From positions 611,457,303-611,521,302 of the forward strand of contig CM060910.1 of assembly GCA_030737875.1 (NCBI GenBank): 64,000 bases of DNA, given 5' to 3'. The DNA comes from Allium sativum (taxonomy: Eukaryota > Streptophyta > Magnoliopsida > Asparagales > Amaryllidaceae). The notes under the pieces are model-generated. The model saw nothing but the letters and a program-made list of their open reading frames with translations, was not told the origin of the DNA and ran no database searches. Made by a program: the position numbers and the translations under genes. The stretch's first letter is position 1; every line of letters begins with the position of its first letter. Below are positions 1 to 12,718 of the stretch, in pieces.

Positions 1-490
1 CTTGCTTTGCCAAAGCTCTACAAAGATAGATCTTCATCTCCAGCAGCCATTACTCTTCTCCTACAACAAAGCTTCTTCTCCAGAGATAGAAAATCTTGGG
101 TACTTAGGCTGGTTAACGTGATTCTATGATAATCAATAGTAATAGTGATAATTTGTTAATCTCTACTTTAGGGAACTTTGTAATTATCTATAATATATTG
201 TACTTGGCAAAGTAAGGATCATAATAAAAGATATTCCAAGTGAATGCAGGCATTGACAATGGCTGGACCACCATAAAAAATCTCTCTCTCTCTCTTTACA
301 TTCTGTTTCATACCTATTTTCATTTATCTTTATATGTTATGTAATGGCTTCCCCCAAAAAGGGTGGTGCTTTCGCTAAAATGTGGTGTTAGTGCCATTTT
401 TGGCGTTAACATAAAAATTATTATACACATAAGTTTTTTATTTAAAATATATATTATTTGGTCGAAATAAAAGAAAAAATATTCAACTAA
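1..490. other. No gene seen; AT-rich flank
   Basis: No coding signature is recognisable. A short (CT)n run lies near 278-293. The stretch may be the continuation of the CACTA relic that starts just to the right. Confidence 0.4.
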
Positions 491-559
491 TCAGTTAAAA
501 CATGAAAAAACATCAACTAGGATTTTTTTTAAAATGTGATGGGATAGGATGATCGCGAT

Positions 560-1640
560 ATTAATACATGCACAAACTAGAACATTGCATGACAATATTA
601 CAGCAACACAATTATGTTTACATGGTTGTCTAGAGCCTGGAATAGATGAAGACAACATCAGATTTTCTTTTTTCATACATAAACATGGAGGAAGGTTACA
701 TGTGACAACCATTACAGGCCAACAACTATAAGTTGATCTAGGGCTACTAAAAGGACTAAATCCATCAGTTGCAAGCCCAAATCTCAAATTTCTTAGACCA
801 GAAGCAAACTTAGGCCAATTTTTATCATTCTTCTTCCAAGCTAAAGAGTCAAATGGATGTCGTAGTTTTCCATCTTTATTTTTGTTTATATCATGCCACC
901 TAAACTATGCTAATGTTTTTTTGAGATTTAAACATTCTTCTAAGTCTAGGTATAATTGGAAAATATCTAAGCACCTTAACCAGAATATTTTTCTTCCTCT
1001 CGTTAGCATGTCGCCTTTTTTGTACCTAGGAAAACCACACTTCGGGCATTTATCAAAATTCAATCTCTTTTCGAAAAAGACAACAATCATTCTCACAAGC
1101 ATGAATTTTTGCATAATTAAAACGCTTGAGAAACTTTTTTATCTTATAATTGCTCTTAGGAAGCAAATTTTCATCTAGTAACATATGATCATGTATTCCC
1201 TTTAGAAGTTCATTAAAACTTTAGCTGATAATCCATTCTCAATTTTGATTTAGTATAAAGATAATGTAGCCTAAATATTTATAGACTTTTTAGAACTAGG
1301 ATACAAAGCAAGTAAAGGATCTCCTACCATAGCATCTTGTATCATGCTTGTATTATTCAAAATCACTTCATCGTTAAAAGCATCGACGTACGTTTTGTAT
1401 GTATTAAAAAACTTCATTATCCTCATGAACATTTTCAACATTACTAGGCCGTTCTCCATACAAAATCCATGTAGTGTAAGTTGGATCCACACCTGTTAGA
1501 TGAGCACACAAGTTACGACATTTTGAGAAGGGACAACAAATGCGGCACTCGTTTTATCAAATGTGGCACTCGTTTTATTGACAAGTTGCTCATTGTATTT
1601 TAAGGCTATGTTTATGAAATTCCATGCCTCTTCTTTATAT
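560..1640 (-). pseudogene. CACTA/En-Spm tnp2 transposase, N-terminal part, degraded
   Basis: Read right to left, the minus strand gives pieces of the plant tnp2 transposase in the right order but in several frames. They are a Cys-containing N-terminal region ending in YTTW-like residues (about 1440-1640), a segment with DKCPKCGFPRYK (about 1000-1060), a WHD...LRHPFDSLAWK block (about 800-900), and LRFGLATDGFSPF followed by NLPPCLCMKK (about 650-790). In the family these surround the start of the catalytic region; the protein normally has over 700 residues, so only its first part is here. Frameshifts and stops make it non-functional. No CACTA terminus was found beside it. The family call rests on recalled tnp2 motifs and is firm; the exact ends are not. 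Confidence 0.8.
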
Positions 1641-1653
1641 TCACTTGTGGCTG

Positions 1654-1656
<3 letters not shown>

Positions 1657-1705
<49 letters not shown>
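1657..1705. repeat. (TA)n microsatellite
   Basis: Uninterrupted alternating T and A for about 49 bases, lying inside or at the edge of the tnp2 relic. Confidence 0.95.
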
Positions 1706-1707
<2 letters not shown>

Positions 1708-3921
1708 GAGACATGAAACAATTGAAATATATTCAAAAATTATCAAAAAAATGATGTATAGTACAAACCTGGGTAAATAAACCAAAGATTTCTCCAACTC
1801 ATGGTAAATCGATGGCATGCTTTTTTGCTTGTAGAAAAATAGTTTATTAAATTATTATGCGACATATAAAATATAAATCTTAGGTTTATATTTCATAAAA
1901 GTAACTAAATAAATATATGAAATGAAAAGGGATCTCAAATCATATAACACTTGCACTTGAAATATCGCTCTCGCTCAGCGTACCTACAACAAAAATTGAT
2001 ACTGGTATTGACCTAGTTTTAGGGATTCAATAAATTGATTCAATCACAACCCTAGAAAGAAAATAGAGATGACAATCCAATCATAACTCAACTTACTCCA
2101 TATTATTTATTTATTTTAAATGTCAGTGTTCAGTAAAATATGACAATATGTATGTATCAACTACTCTGTGAACCATTGAAATAAAATGTCTATGGACAAA
2201 CTTTGATCATTAATCAATACGCTGTGTATTGAGATATTTATTTCTCTCTTGCGTATGCAAAGATAAATCTAACTCATAGAAAATATATTAACTAAAGTAC
2301 GAAAAAAAATGAAGGACGACTTATGATTAAACCGATGTAGTCTAGTATATAGTCTTCAATGGAGCCTCAAAATTTGTAGCATTGAAAGTTGATGAAGTGA
2401 CAAGTTTATGTAAACAAATAATAATAATGAGGGCAATGATAAATAAAAAGAAGTGTTTGTTGCTAATAATTTATTCTAAATCATTCAACGTGAATTAAAG
2501 CGAAAAATAAGTATATTCATACTGTTTTATATCGATTTGTTATATAATTATCTGTACAAAAATCGAGCATATATAACTGTGATATCAGCAAAAACATACT
2601 AAAAATATAATTTAGTCAAGCTAAAAAATAGGAAATGTCAAACTGAGAAAGTAAGAAAACTTAAAAATGCATGCAACATAAGTTTGAAATTAAAAATAAT
2701 ATGCTTTTAGTTTATTTGCTCCTAGATTCTTTGAAAATAATTCTTTTCCAACAAAACTGAGGAATTCATTGGTCAATATTCTAATGAAATACAACAAAGA
2801 ACATGTCAATTGATTTTGACACATATGAAAATAAATATAAAGAAAACATGAATTAACCCACTTTAAATCGATCGTAAATTCTTTCCAACAATGAAAGTTT
2901 AAGCAGGAAAAGGGACATTGATGATTACAAAACTTGATGACCATAGCTATGAAATCCTCAAAAGCGCAAGTTTGATCCACCATAAATATAGAGCAAAGAT
3001 TGTTAATATCCAAAGTAGGTAAATAAAAAAGAAATGTTTCATATCATTTATTCTAAACTGTTTACTATTAATGAAAATAATAAATTAAACATACTCATAT
3101 TATTATAGTTCGGTCAATAATACACTTATCGGGCCAAATATCCAGTTTTATTTGTATATGAAGTATGATCATTTTAAAAAATCATCATATTTAACTATGT
3201 ATTTTTTCAAACTATTCCCTTTGATATGGCTAGAATATAAAAAAAATCATTACACTTTATAACAGAATTTTCATACAAAATAGTGATATACAATGTACTC
3301 TTTAATCGGGGGAACACAACAGGTCTTCAAGAAAAAAACCGAAACTTGTAAAATAAGCAACATTTGAATTGCCAATCAATGACAACACTGATGAATGGGA
3401 AATTCAAAACAATAATTTTTTAGATACATTATCGAAAATAAGAAAAAAGAAATAAAATTTTAAAAGCCAATAGAAAATTGAAAAGTTAGAGCCAACTGGA
3501 TATTGAAAATACTGAACTACAATCTTTGTGCGCTTTTTCAAAAGCCTAATTTTGTTTCAGAGAATGTGTTCCGATGATTCACTTTGCCTTCCTAACGACT
3601 GGTAGAAATGTAATTTGAATTCAAAACAGCAATTAACTTCAAATCATCAAACAAATCAAAAAGATGGTGAAAAAATCTTAAACTAACCCAAATCATTATC
3701 AAATCAGTCTAAGTGATAAACCTAATTACTAATAACATCAGCCTAAAATATGGATGACATAATAATTAAAAATACCTGAAATAGAAATGATGGAAGTCAA
3801 TGAAGCTTTTTGATGGATAAACGTTTAGTTGATCAGATTCACTCATAAAGCCAACATATTGAATTCACTAGACCAGAAAACAATAAAAAACTTGATTCGG
3901 ATCTGAGAAAAACTTGAGAAG
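1706..3921. other. No recognisable gene; AT-rich
   Basis: Open frames here are short and show no family motif. A 107-codon minus-strand frame at 2690-3013 resembles nothing I know and has the composition of chance AT-rich DNA. Confidence 0.5.
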
Positions 3922-3923
3922 TA

Positions 3924-4311
3924 CTCCCTCCGATCCGAATTATATGACGTTTTAGATGTGAGAATATTTTGCCAAATACATGACGTTTTAGAAAATTAAG
4001 GGCTTTATTTCCATTTTTACCCTTGTTTAGAAATCTTTTCATCTCCTTTGTTAATCAGGCATGCAACTGTTTTTTTAGTGGTTCCGTGCAGCTGTCCCTC
4101 CAATCTCTTTTTCCAATGCATGTCATTAGTTTTAGATTTGGCTCCATTCCAACTTTTAGTGGTAGAGGATGAAACATACAGCAGGGATTGCTACTTTTGA
4201 TAAAAATTAACAGGGCAATTAATGAGAGTTGAAGGGTAAATAAGTCAAATTTTAGTTGCCTTAATCTTGGTGAAAAATGACAAAACGTCATATAATTCGG
4301 ATCGGAGGGAG
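3924..4311. mobile_element. Stowaway-type (Tc1/mariner) MITE
   Basis: The 388-bp element starts CTCCCTCCGATCCGAATTAT and ends with its reverse complement. The terminal inverted repeats match perfectly over 30 bp. It is flanked by the dinucleotide TA (3922-3923 and 4312-4313), the expected Stowaway target duplication, and the CTCCCTCCG start is the family hallmark. A long minus-strand open frame across the right half has no similarity and is not taken as a gene. Perfect inverted repeats suggest a fairly recent insertion. Confidence 0.93.
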
Positions 4312-4795
4312 TAATAAAGAATAATAGGACTGGCCAGAAGGAGACTGCAGAACCTCGAAATAAGTGCAAATTGACGTTAGGATTGAGAAGAAAAGAAACA
4401 GTGATTTGTATTATAAAATAAAATGAAAATACGATGGAGACGAAGTAAATTAGAGACGAAATGCAAATTATTAGAATGATAATAAATGTTATTGATAGAC
4501 TACAAAAACGCTGACAACCGCTGAGCATCCTCCAAGCATAAGTCGACAATAAACAAATAGTATTCACATATGAGATTTTTGCTTCTTGACTCTTGGTATC
4601 AAATCTAAGGTTGGGTAACTGCAAAAGTTCTTTTCAAACAATGTAAAATTCCTTACCCACATCATGAGATTTTACATAAAACTTCAAACAAAATCCCCGT
4701 ATTAAAAGAAGAACAAAAAATAATGAAAATCTTATACAATTCTTCCTCGTTTGCATTATGTATGCTCAAAATAATTTCTCTCATAATATTGCATA

Positions 4796-4806
4796 TGTGT
4801 GTGTGT

Positions 4807-4885
<79 letters not shown>
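4796..4885. repeat. (GT)n(TA)n compound microsatellite
   Basis: A short GT run passes into about 76 bases of pure TA repeat. Confidence 0.95.
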
Positions 4886-4886
<1 letters not shown>

Positions 4887-5004
4887 CATTAAATTTAAAT
4901 TTCTTTGATTATTAAATTATATTTATATCGTTATAAGCATTATTTATATGTAATTAAATTTACCTATTTTCACTTCAATCAAATAAAATTAACTACTAAC
5001 ATTA

Positions 5005-6600
5005 ATGTTGTTAACGAGAAAAAAGAGTTCTGGTGTCAAGGAGACCAATTCCTCTTTCTCTCCAAATTCTCAATCAAATAAATTCGCTTGTATAGATTCA
5101 GATAACAGAAATGATAAACTTCCTGATAGCTCTCCAATTCATCAACGTACTAGAGGAGTTAGTTCTTCGATTCATGGCAAAGCTCGAAGTCCAGATCTGG
5201 GTTCTAAAGAGTTTTTTCCAGATCTCGTACCAAATCCTTAGGTAAATTCCACTTTAAGTTATCATGTTCAAACTAAGAAGTGGATTGAAGCTGTAACAAA
5301 GAACAACATGCATCAGAATGTCATCCAGCTTGTCTATTATGAACCCGTCATTAAAGATAATCACAAAGTAGCTGTTATTAGCGATAATTTGGTGAATAAT
5401 GCAAGGGAGAAATGGAATAACTCGATTGTATTTTACGTTTATAGAAACAAACCTTATTATAATTTCCTGAAAGAATATATAGATAGAACTAGAAATTGAA
5501 GGGAAATTAGTAGCTATTTTCGAGAGATAATGGTTTTTTATAATCAAATGCGAATTAGCAGAGGATATTAGCTACGGGGCCTCATTTTTATAATAAAATG
5601 TTAATATTTATGAAAAGATGGACACCTAGAATGAAGCTAACAAAAGAATTTCTTTATTCCATTCCAATTTGGATCAAATAACTTGATTTCTGGTCAATTG
5701 AAGCTATCAGTAGGATAGCCTCTATATTAGGTAAGCTACTTCGTATGGGTAATATTACAGAGAATGCATGTCGGATTTCTTATGCTAGAATTATCATTGA
5801 TATAAACATAGATTTTACATTCCCTGAAATAGCTCAAATTCAGTATGAAAATAGAGAGACAGTTTGGCAAATGGTGGTTTATGAGTGGGTTCCCTATGCA
5901 TGTTCTATCTACAAAGTATTTAGACATTCATCTGATATGTGTAAGTCTACAAAAATTTGGGTTTCAAAGAATAATTTTAATTTAAATAGTGGGGTGGATT
6001 TAGATGGGAAAATGGGATTACAGGATAAGCAGATGAATGAAAATACTGGAGACATTTACTTGAATAAGAAAAGTAAGGATGTTGGTAATGGTGAAATTAT
6101 TTCTAGCTTGCATAGAGAGATGCAGGTAACTAAATGCATCCTAATATAGGAATGAATGTGGACAATAATGGTGAGGTGGATATCACTGCACATCCTAAAG
6201 AATTATCTATTAACAATAATTTCATGCAAGATAGTAATGATATGAATAAAGAGAGTTATAGGGGTTTACATAATTCTGATAATAAGTCAGGGGATGTTAA
6301 TCATTTAGAAAGAAACAGTGAATATCAGCTTCGAGAGTATATTGCTGCTAATGAAACTCTAATGGAGGAATCTGATAGTTCCACTAGTAGCATTAAGAAG
6401 AGAAAAGTTAAATACAAAACTGGGAAATTCAAAGAAAAAGGGAGCTTGGTGTTTGATGATCTGTTGGTTGAAACTAATCCCGAGTGAGTTAAACTCTTAT
6501 CTTAGATTCAGACAAGAGCAAAGTCGAAGAAAGTAAAGGATGATGGAGGTGTTCCTAGTGGAGTCTTAGGTGGAGGAATTTCTAAGAAGTGATTAATTTG
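5005..6600 (+). pseudogene. DUF4283-domain (LINE ORF1-like) protein, broken
   Basis: The first frame opens MLLTRKKSSGV at 5005. A domain resembling DUF4283 follows: KKWIEAVTKNN then IQLVYYEPVIKD (about 5275-5360) and NAREKWNNSIVFYV (about 5398-5450). After frame changes, ENACRISYARIIIDI and VVYEWVPYAC (about 5760-5910) match the second half of the domain, which leads to the zinc knuckle in relatives. A polar tail with many Asn, Asp, Lys and Ser runs to about 6600. In plants this architecture occurs in ORF1 of L1-type LINEs and in related single proteins thought to bind nucleic acid. A stop at 5239-5241 and at least two frameshifts disable it. Identification is from remembered motifs. Confidence 0.7.
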
Positions 6601-7161
6601 TATATTTTGTTGGTTTTTGCCTTGTGTTCATTAGCTGTTTCAGGTATGTTTAGCTTCATTTTTGAAGGAATGGGTTTGTTGGAGGTTGCAGTATATGTTT
6701 AGGGGTGCTATTTAGATCAAGGTTTATCCTACTTATGTGTGGTTCTTGGATTTCATTATGGTTCTTGGTGATTTTATGTTGTTGTTCAATATGGATTTGT
6801 TGAAAGTCTATCTGAGTGTTTTGTTTGGTTTTCTATGTTCTTTTGGCATGCTCGACTTTAATTTTGCTTGGTCCAGTTTCGTTGGAACTTGGTCGTTTTG
6901 TGTGAAAGTTGGGTTTTCTTGGTGGGCTTTTGGGGTTGGCTGTTGCAACTGTTCTAATGATTTTTTGGGTTTCGTTACTTTGGTCTTTGTTATTTTGTGT
7001 TAATGTGGTGTAATGGGTTATGTAGTGTATGTTATGCTTTTGAGTTGGGTTTCTTTTGTTATTGTAAAGTATTCGTTGTTCTGTAGTTTTATTGTTGCCA
7101 ACTCAAATGTTTTATAACTCTCCTATTTGTAATATAGGTACCCTTCAGTGTTCAAAAAAAA
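5015..7161 (+). mobile_element. LINE-type relic with ORF1-like region, no reverse transcriptase
   Basis: The segment has a DUF4283-type coding relic at its left, a TG-rich 3' part without coding signature (about 6600-7150), and an A-run at 7154-7161. A 9-bp direct repeat TGTTGTTAA flanks it (5006-5014 and 7163-7171), as target-primed insertion would leave. No RT or endonuclease motifs occur, so ORF2 has been lost, or this is a retrocopy of an RT-less transcript. The boundaries depend on a short repeat and are tentative. Confidence 0.5.
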
Positions 7162-7171
7162 TTGTTGTTAA

Positions 7172-8847
7172 GTGTATTAAATTATTTAATTATTTGTTTA
7201 TATCAAACGATGCATTCAACATTAAATTATAAATAATTTAATTTTTTAATATATTAAGAAAAAGTTAGTTCAAGTTTCTATAGATAGTTAACTAAATATT
7301 TCAACTTTCCTTTGAAGTTTTTGAATTTAGAATATGCAAAAGAAAATTAGGAGAATTTTGAAATTATGGCTTCTTGATTTGATTAATGTATAAGACAAAA
7401 AGTTAGTAAAAAGAGATAAAAAATGCAGATTTTATTCTAAATGCGGGTAGTTTTGAAAAATGCATGGTGTTATTAAGTAAAATATGGTGTATATGATTTT
7501 TTAGATTTTCTTTTATGTATGTACAATAATTTACAGTGTGTAAATAGGATCTGCCTGCAAGGTATTAGATACTCATCTTTTATGGTATATAATAGATTTA
7601 TGAATCACAAACTAAATGATGGTGTCTGCACAGTATCTGCTTTGTAAGTCTACCAACATAAAACCTAATACTATGGTAATTATACAAAAATAAATGCATA
7701 TGATTTATTATTTTTTAACATTACAAGCATGTTCATAGAAAACAACAAATAGATATAATAGCTCACATTGGCATACTCAATTCATATAAGAAAATGAATT
7801 CGTACTTCGCAAAATAATTAGTTATACGTTGAATTTTAGGAGTCTTTCTTAATTCAGCGTGTTACAGTCATATAAGCTCTGAAAGACCTTGAAACTATAT
7901 GAACTGGGAAGTTGACTCTAGAAATGTTGCATTGTTGGAAATTGAAGCTCCAATCGCATAGAAGGAACATTTAAAGTGAAATTCATGGTGGATGAGATGG
8001 AAATGTGACTACTAGGAAGAGTTTCGAACTCTAGTTTTTTGTCTGCTCAAGCAACAATGCATAAATGAGAAGGTTTTAAAAATGATAGCCACATTTGATT
8101 GCACTTTTTCTATTGAAAAGTTTTTATATTCCTATTTAATCTATCGAGTTTCCTATTATCAAAGTTTGGTTTAAATGAAAAAAACCAAAGAAACCTATTT
8201 CTTTTATAATTAAGTTCGTCGACAACTGGTCCATAAACTAATTTACAAATTAAATCAAACTAACTGACCTTTTGTCACATACTGAACTTTTTTCAAGTAA
8301 GAGTGATATTATTGTTAAATCAAGCATTACTTTTATTTTTCAGGAGCTCAAGCACATAATTTTCATAGAACGTCATGTTGTTAACCAATTACATATGTCA
8401 CGCTATCAAAATAATTGTTTATTATTTTTTGGATTAATTTAGCAATGTGTAAGAATATATTCCATAACATAATTGTAGTTGTATTGATGAGAAAGTGGTG
8501 GCATACCTTGCCACAGCCAGCCCAATTAAGCATCGCTTAATGGGGATCCACCTTCCAATGTTAGGGTACTTCCTTCATGACTCAAAATTTGGCATCACTC
8601 AAGTTGACAACTAACACCTCTTCAGTCGACTTCATGCAATGAACACAACACATCAAATAAGGCTGATTTAGATATGAGCGTTCCTTGGCCTAACTTCAAC
8701 GCAATCGCCTATAATCGGTCCCAATCAGTCCTTTTTGTTATCTTGTATCTGGCTTAGCGCAACTTTCCCATCACAATACTTAACAATTCCGGGTTTCCCT
8801 CTCATCCTTACCAGCCAACTCAACAAGCTACACTACATAAGTATAGT
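7172..8847. other. No recognisable gene
   Basis: AT-rich sequence without a supportable reading frame. From about 8500 to 8840 composition becomes more balanced, which hints at an old gene or element fragment, but neither strand gives a known motif. Confidence 0.4.
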
Positions 8848-9097
8848 TGAAAATTGGAAAGAAAACTTTTGTGGAGAAGAGAAAAATTATATTGTAGAAT
8901 ATTTGTAATGATTTTGTACAAGAGGAATAGCAAACACAAGTGCTGTATATATAATGTAATAAGGCAACGGCTAGTACATAATTTCCTAAAATAAAAAAAA
9001 TAGAGGCCCAAAGGCCATTATGTTGTGTTCATCCCATAGACCGGATAATATGTAAACCGTATAGATCGAATGGGTGTTTATCAGCATGTGTTAATAT
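8848..9097 (-). repeat. 3' LTR of the RE1-like Copia
   Basis: It begins TGAAAATTGGAAAG and is followed at 9098-9109 by a pyrimidine run on this strand, the complement of a polypurine tract. The right border is set by that tract and is approximate. Confidence 0.75.
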
Positions 9098-10480
9098 CCT
9101 CCCTCCTTAACCTAATGAAATTTTTGGTTGAAAGATCATTTGTAAGAATATCAGCCCTCTGGTAATAGGCATGAACGTGGCAAACTGCTAGTATCTCTGC
9201 TTGTGTTCTCTCTCGAACGAAATGAAGATCAATTTCTAAGTGTTTCGTTTGAGAGTGTTGGATGGGGTTGAAAGACAGAGAAACAGTGCTCATATTGTCG
9301 CACTAGATAATTGGCTTTCGTTTCGAAGCAAACACTAACTCTTCCAATAGTGATTCGATCCACGAAATTTCTACTGTTGTGCTTGTAAGTGCTCTGTATT
9401 TAGCCTTGTACTGGACCTTGATGTGGTTTGTTGATTTTCGTACACCACGAAATAATGTTGGTGCCAAGGTAAACACAATAGCCAGACACTGATCTCCAAC
9501 CATCCACATCGTTTGCCTAGTCGGTGTCACTAAAGCCCTGTAAGTAAAAAAATTTGTTGGATTTTATACTTATACCATGATACCTTATTCCTTGTAAATA
9601 TCTTAATACTCTTTTTACTGCTATCCAATGTTCTGATAAGGGGTTCTGCATGTATTGACTAAGTTTGTTGACACTGTCGCATATATCTAGACGTGCAATA
9701 GTTGGATATTGTAATGCTCCTATTATACTCCTGTATTGTTTGGCATTGTCAATGTTTTCTCCTTTGTGTTTGGAAAGTCGTAAATTGCTTATCATCGGTG
9801 TCGGTAGTTGTTTTGCTGATGCATGTTTGCCCTACGTAAAATTTCTGAGATGTAGCCCTGTTGAGATAATAATAATTCAATATCATTTTTCTTGGTAATC
9901 TGTATTACCAAAAAAAAGTTTAACTCTCCCAGATCTTTAATGGAAAAGCTTTGATCTAGCATTCTTATGATTCTGTTGATTTCTTGGTTGTTGTCTCTAG
10001 TTATTAACATGTCATCTACAAGTACTAGGATAAATATGGTTCCCTGCATGCTCTTCTTCATATATAATGAATTGTCAGACCTTGCTTGTGTAAACCCGAG
10101 ATTGGATAGAGTTGACTTAAGTTTTTCATACCATGTTGTCGATGCTTGTTTTAATAGGTATATGGCCTTGTGTAGCTTAGATACTTGTTTTTCACCATTG
10201 TTGTAGCCTTCAGGCTGTTGCATATAAACTTCGTCATTCAACTCTCCATTCAAAAATGCATTGTTTACATCAAGTTGCTTTACATTCCACCCTTTACTTA
10301 ATGTAATAGTTAGAATAATTCTGATGGTAGTGGGTTTTATAACTGGGGAGAAGGTTTCATTTAAGTCAAAACCAAATTGTTGTGCATAATCTTTAGCAAC
10401 TAATCTGGCTTTGTATTTATCAACAGACCCATGTGCTTTTCTTTTTATCTTTTATGTCCATTTATAAGAGATGACATTCT
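9081..10480 (-). pseudogene. Copia RT and RNase H region, broken
   Basis: From right to left: [16 protein letters not shown] and FSPVIKPTTIR (about 10310-10430), VKQLDVNNAFLNGEL (about 10235-10290), and the RT core VEDD-equivalent LVDDML (about 10000-10030; family consensus YVDDML). The SIKDLGELNFFL block follows, then the connection and RNase H parts with YRSIIGALQY, SEHWIAVKRVLRYLQG and HSQTKHLEIDLHFVRE. It would copy element RNA to cDNA inside virus-like particles. Frames change near 9790, 9520 and 9300. The Tyr-to-Leu change at the active-site loop keeps both Asp residues. Confidence 0.85.
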
Positions 10481-11396
10481 TGTGTGTTGGTGATCTCGAA
10501 TAGGCATCTACAAAGGAAATATAGTACCTGTGTCCTTGATATGAATTCAGTGGTGATGGTCCCTATAGATCAGCAGCTACAAGCTTCAGTGGCTTATTGT
10601 ATCTAGTTTCAGAATCACTGAAAGGAAGTTTGTGGCTTTTTCCAAGTTGGCAGTGTCTGCATGTGTGCTTAACAGGTATATTATTATTAAAAGAAACATT
10701 ATTACTACTTAAAACAATTTTTACAATCTCAAAATTGGGATGTCCCAGTCTCATATGCCATGATTCAATATTATTTTGATTGATATTTTTGTTACAGTCA
10801 TTATTAATACTAGCATCTATGTTATTGCATTAGAATTTTTCACTTGAATTTCCAAGCTTCAAGTTGTCGAATCTGTAAAGCCCATCATGTAGACTACCAT
10901 GTAGTAATATTTCTTGACTTAGTAAATCTTTAACTAAACAAAATTTAGGGTGAAACTCAAAGCATACGTTGTTATCATTGGCAAATTTCGACACACTTAA
11001 TAGATTTTTATTTATAGTGGGTACTCTAAGTAAAGTGTTTAGTCTAAGTTGTCTTTCTCAAAATATGGTGCCCTTGCCAATATGAGTGATAGTTGTGGTT
11101 TCACCATTACACATATGTAAAGTTTTCATACCTGAGTAGTTTTTACTTCCAATGTTTAAATTCTGAAGGTTGTTAGTGATGCGATGAGTTGCAACTGAGT
11201 CTGAATACCATTCTTCGAAACTGTTGTCTTCATGTTTTCCTGCATCATCATTGATGATGTTTTGATTTCTATTGGTGTCATTATTGCTTCTGCTTGAGCT
11301 CTCCATTATAGCCAAATTTGCTTGTGCCCCTTTTTGTGAAAAAATGCTTTGGTTGTTTTGTGATCCATTGACCTCTGAATTATCCTGAAGTAACAT
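10481..11396 (-). pseudogene. Copia protease and GAG-pre-integrase with integrase core deleted
   Basis: The minus strand first gives a gag tail and protease site WYSDSVATHRIT (about 11165-11215), where the family has D-S-G-A. Next comes a GAG-pre-integrase zinc domain, MRLGHPNFEI with CRHCQLGKSHKLPF (10563-10754). The first integrase block, VAADL then GHRYYISFVDAYSRS, stops at about 10488 and joins directly, without loss of frame, to a YKWT segment that belongs before RT. The DDE core and the inter-domain region are missing. The protease Gly-to-Val change would also be disabling. Confidence 0.8.
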
Positions 11397-11399
11397 TTA

Positions 11400-12293
11400 T
11401 TTGCCATGTTGCCAAATTTTTAACATATTTGACACTTTACTCTATTGTTGTTCCATCTGCCTCTTCCACGACCTCTCTTGGACTGAAACCCTCTTTGAGG
11501 TTGGTATTCTCTTTGGTATTGATTTTCTTGCCTGTTCATGTTATTGTTGTTGTTCCCTTGAGATTGCTTATTTTCAACTACAACATAGTTCGCAGAAACT
11601 CATCTTATGTTGCTTTTCTTTGGTCAATTCTTCCTTTGTTAGCGAGAAGTGCAGACCGAACAAACTGTAAATTAGGTAATGCCTATTGTGTAGCAATAAT
11701 AGTTATTAGAGATTCATATTCTTCGTCTAGTCCACTAGTGATAAACAATATTTTCTCATTGTCACTTATTTAATGCCCAACAACGTTCAATTTGTCACGA
11801 ATACTTTTAATTTTACCCATATATTCCTTCATGCTTGTGTCTACTTTCTTAGAATTTTGCGGTTCTCTTCTGCATTGCATGACTCTTGTTGCATATTGAG
11901 AACTAAAAATTTGCTCTATTGTTGACCATATTTCATGAGACTTGTTGCATCCAACTATTTGTGACAGTAAATTTGATCTAATTGATGATAACAGCCATGA
12001 TGATAAGAGGTTGTCTTGCTTCTAAATCTGATGTGATCCGGATTTGGTGTTGTATTGCCATCCTAATTAATAACCATAACTTGAGAAATTGTTACAGTTA
12101 CATTGATATACTCCTGCAATCCATATCCTCTTAAAGCAATTTCAACTTGATATTTCCATAATATATAGTTATCTTCATCTAATGATGTGGTAATGATTTG
12201 ACTTTTCGGTTTTATCAGGTTGAGGTTGTTGGGTGATGCACCATTGTTCATGCTGCCTGATAGGGCTGATGTGGCTTCATTATCATTAGCCAT
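11400..12293 (-). pseudogene. Copia gag (UBN2 type), broken
   Basis: The start codon is taken at 12293 because MANDNEATSALSG leads into LDEDNYILWKYQVEIALRG, the conserved start of RE1-like gag. The same block appears at 44298 in another element. Downstream (about 11400-12060) the frame is broken but gag-like residues and an Arg/Asn-rich nucleic-acid binding tail can be followed. The product would form the particle shell. The leader between PBS and start is about 410 nt. Confidence 0.75.
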
Positions 12294-12703
12294 TGATGAT
12301 TAGAAAGATAAGAACATGGTGAGGCAGTAATGAAGAACTGCAGCATGTTCTTGAATCTAGGATAGACCAAAGGAAGGCCCAAACAAAAGAAAGGGGGTAG
12401 GTTGAGAATAATGCCTGGAACGATGATCTCTGATTCTGTAGTCGTAGTAACTTGCTTAGCACAAAAGAATTAGGGGATGCAGCCGCTTATTTCTCTTCCA
12501 CAGATCGGTGAGAAAGAGATGATGCAGCCATTTAAAAATAACTAGGCGTGGCACTTCTCCAACAAAGATCCAGTCAGATCAACTGCCCAACGTCCAAACG
12601 GATCTCCGATGATGAGCACAAAAATTAAGGAGAAAAGAAATATTCAATCCCCTTGGATTAATGGGTAAACTTGATCAGAAAGATAATGCCTTTCAACGGT
12701 GAA

Positions 12704-12716
12704 GCTTTGATACCAA
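12704..12716 (-). other. Primer binding site, tRNA-iMet type
   Basis: The minus strand reads TTGGTATCAAAGC directly after the LTR end, one base off the consensus complementary to the initiator tRNA-Met 3' end. Confidence 0.85.
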
Positions 12717-12718
12717 AC

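Noticed and set aside
4055..4624. 189-codon minus-strand open frame
   Set aside because: It runs from unique sequence into the Stowaway MITE and crosses its inverted repeat; hydrophobic composition comes from AT-rich DNA and there is no motif.
6737..7003. 88-codon plus-strand frame rich in Phe, Leu, Val and Trp
   Set aside because: It comes from TG-rich sequence near the LINE-type 3' end; no start context or family match.
8500..8840. Possible gene fragment of balanced composition
   Set aside because: Translations on both strands gave no motif I could tie to a family.
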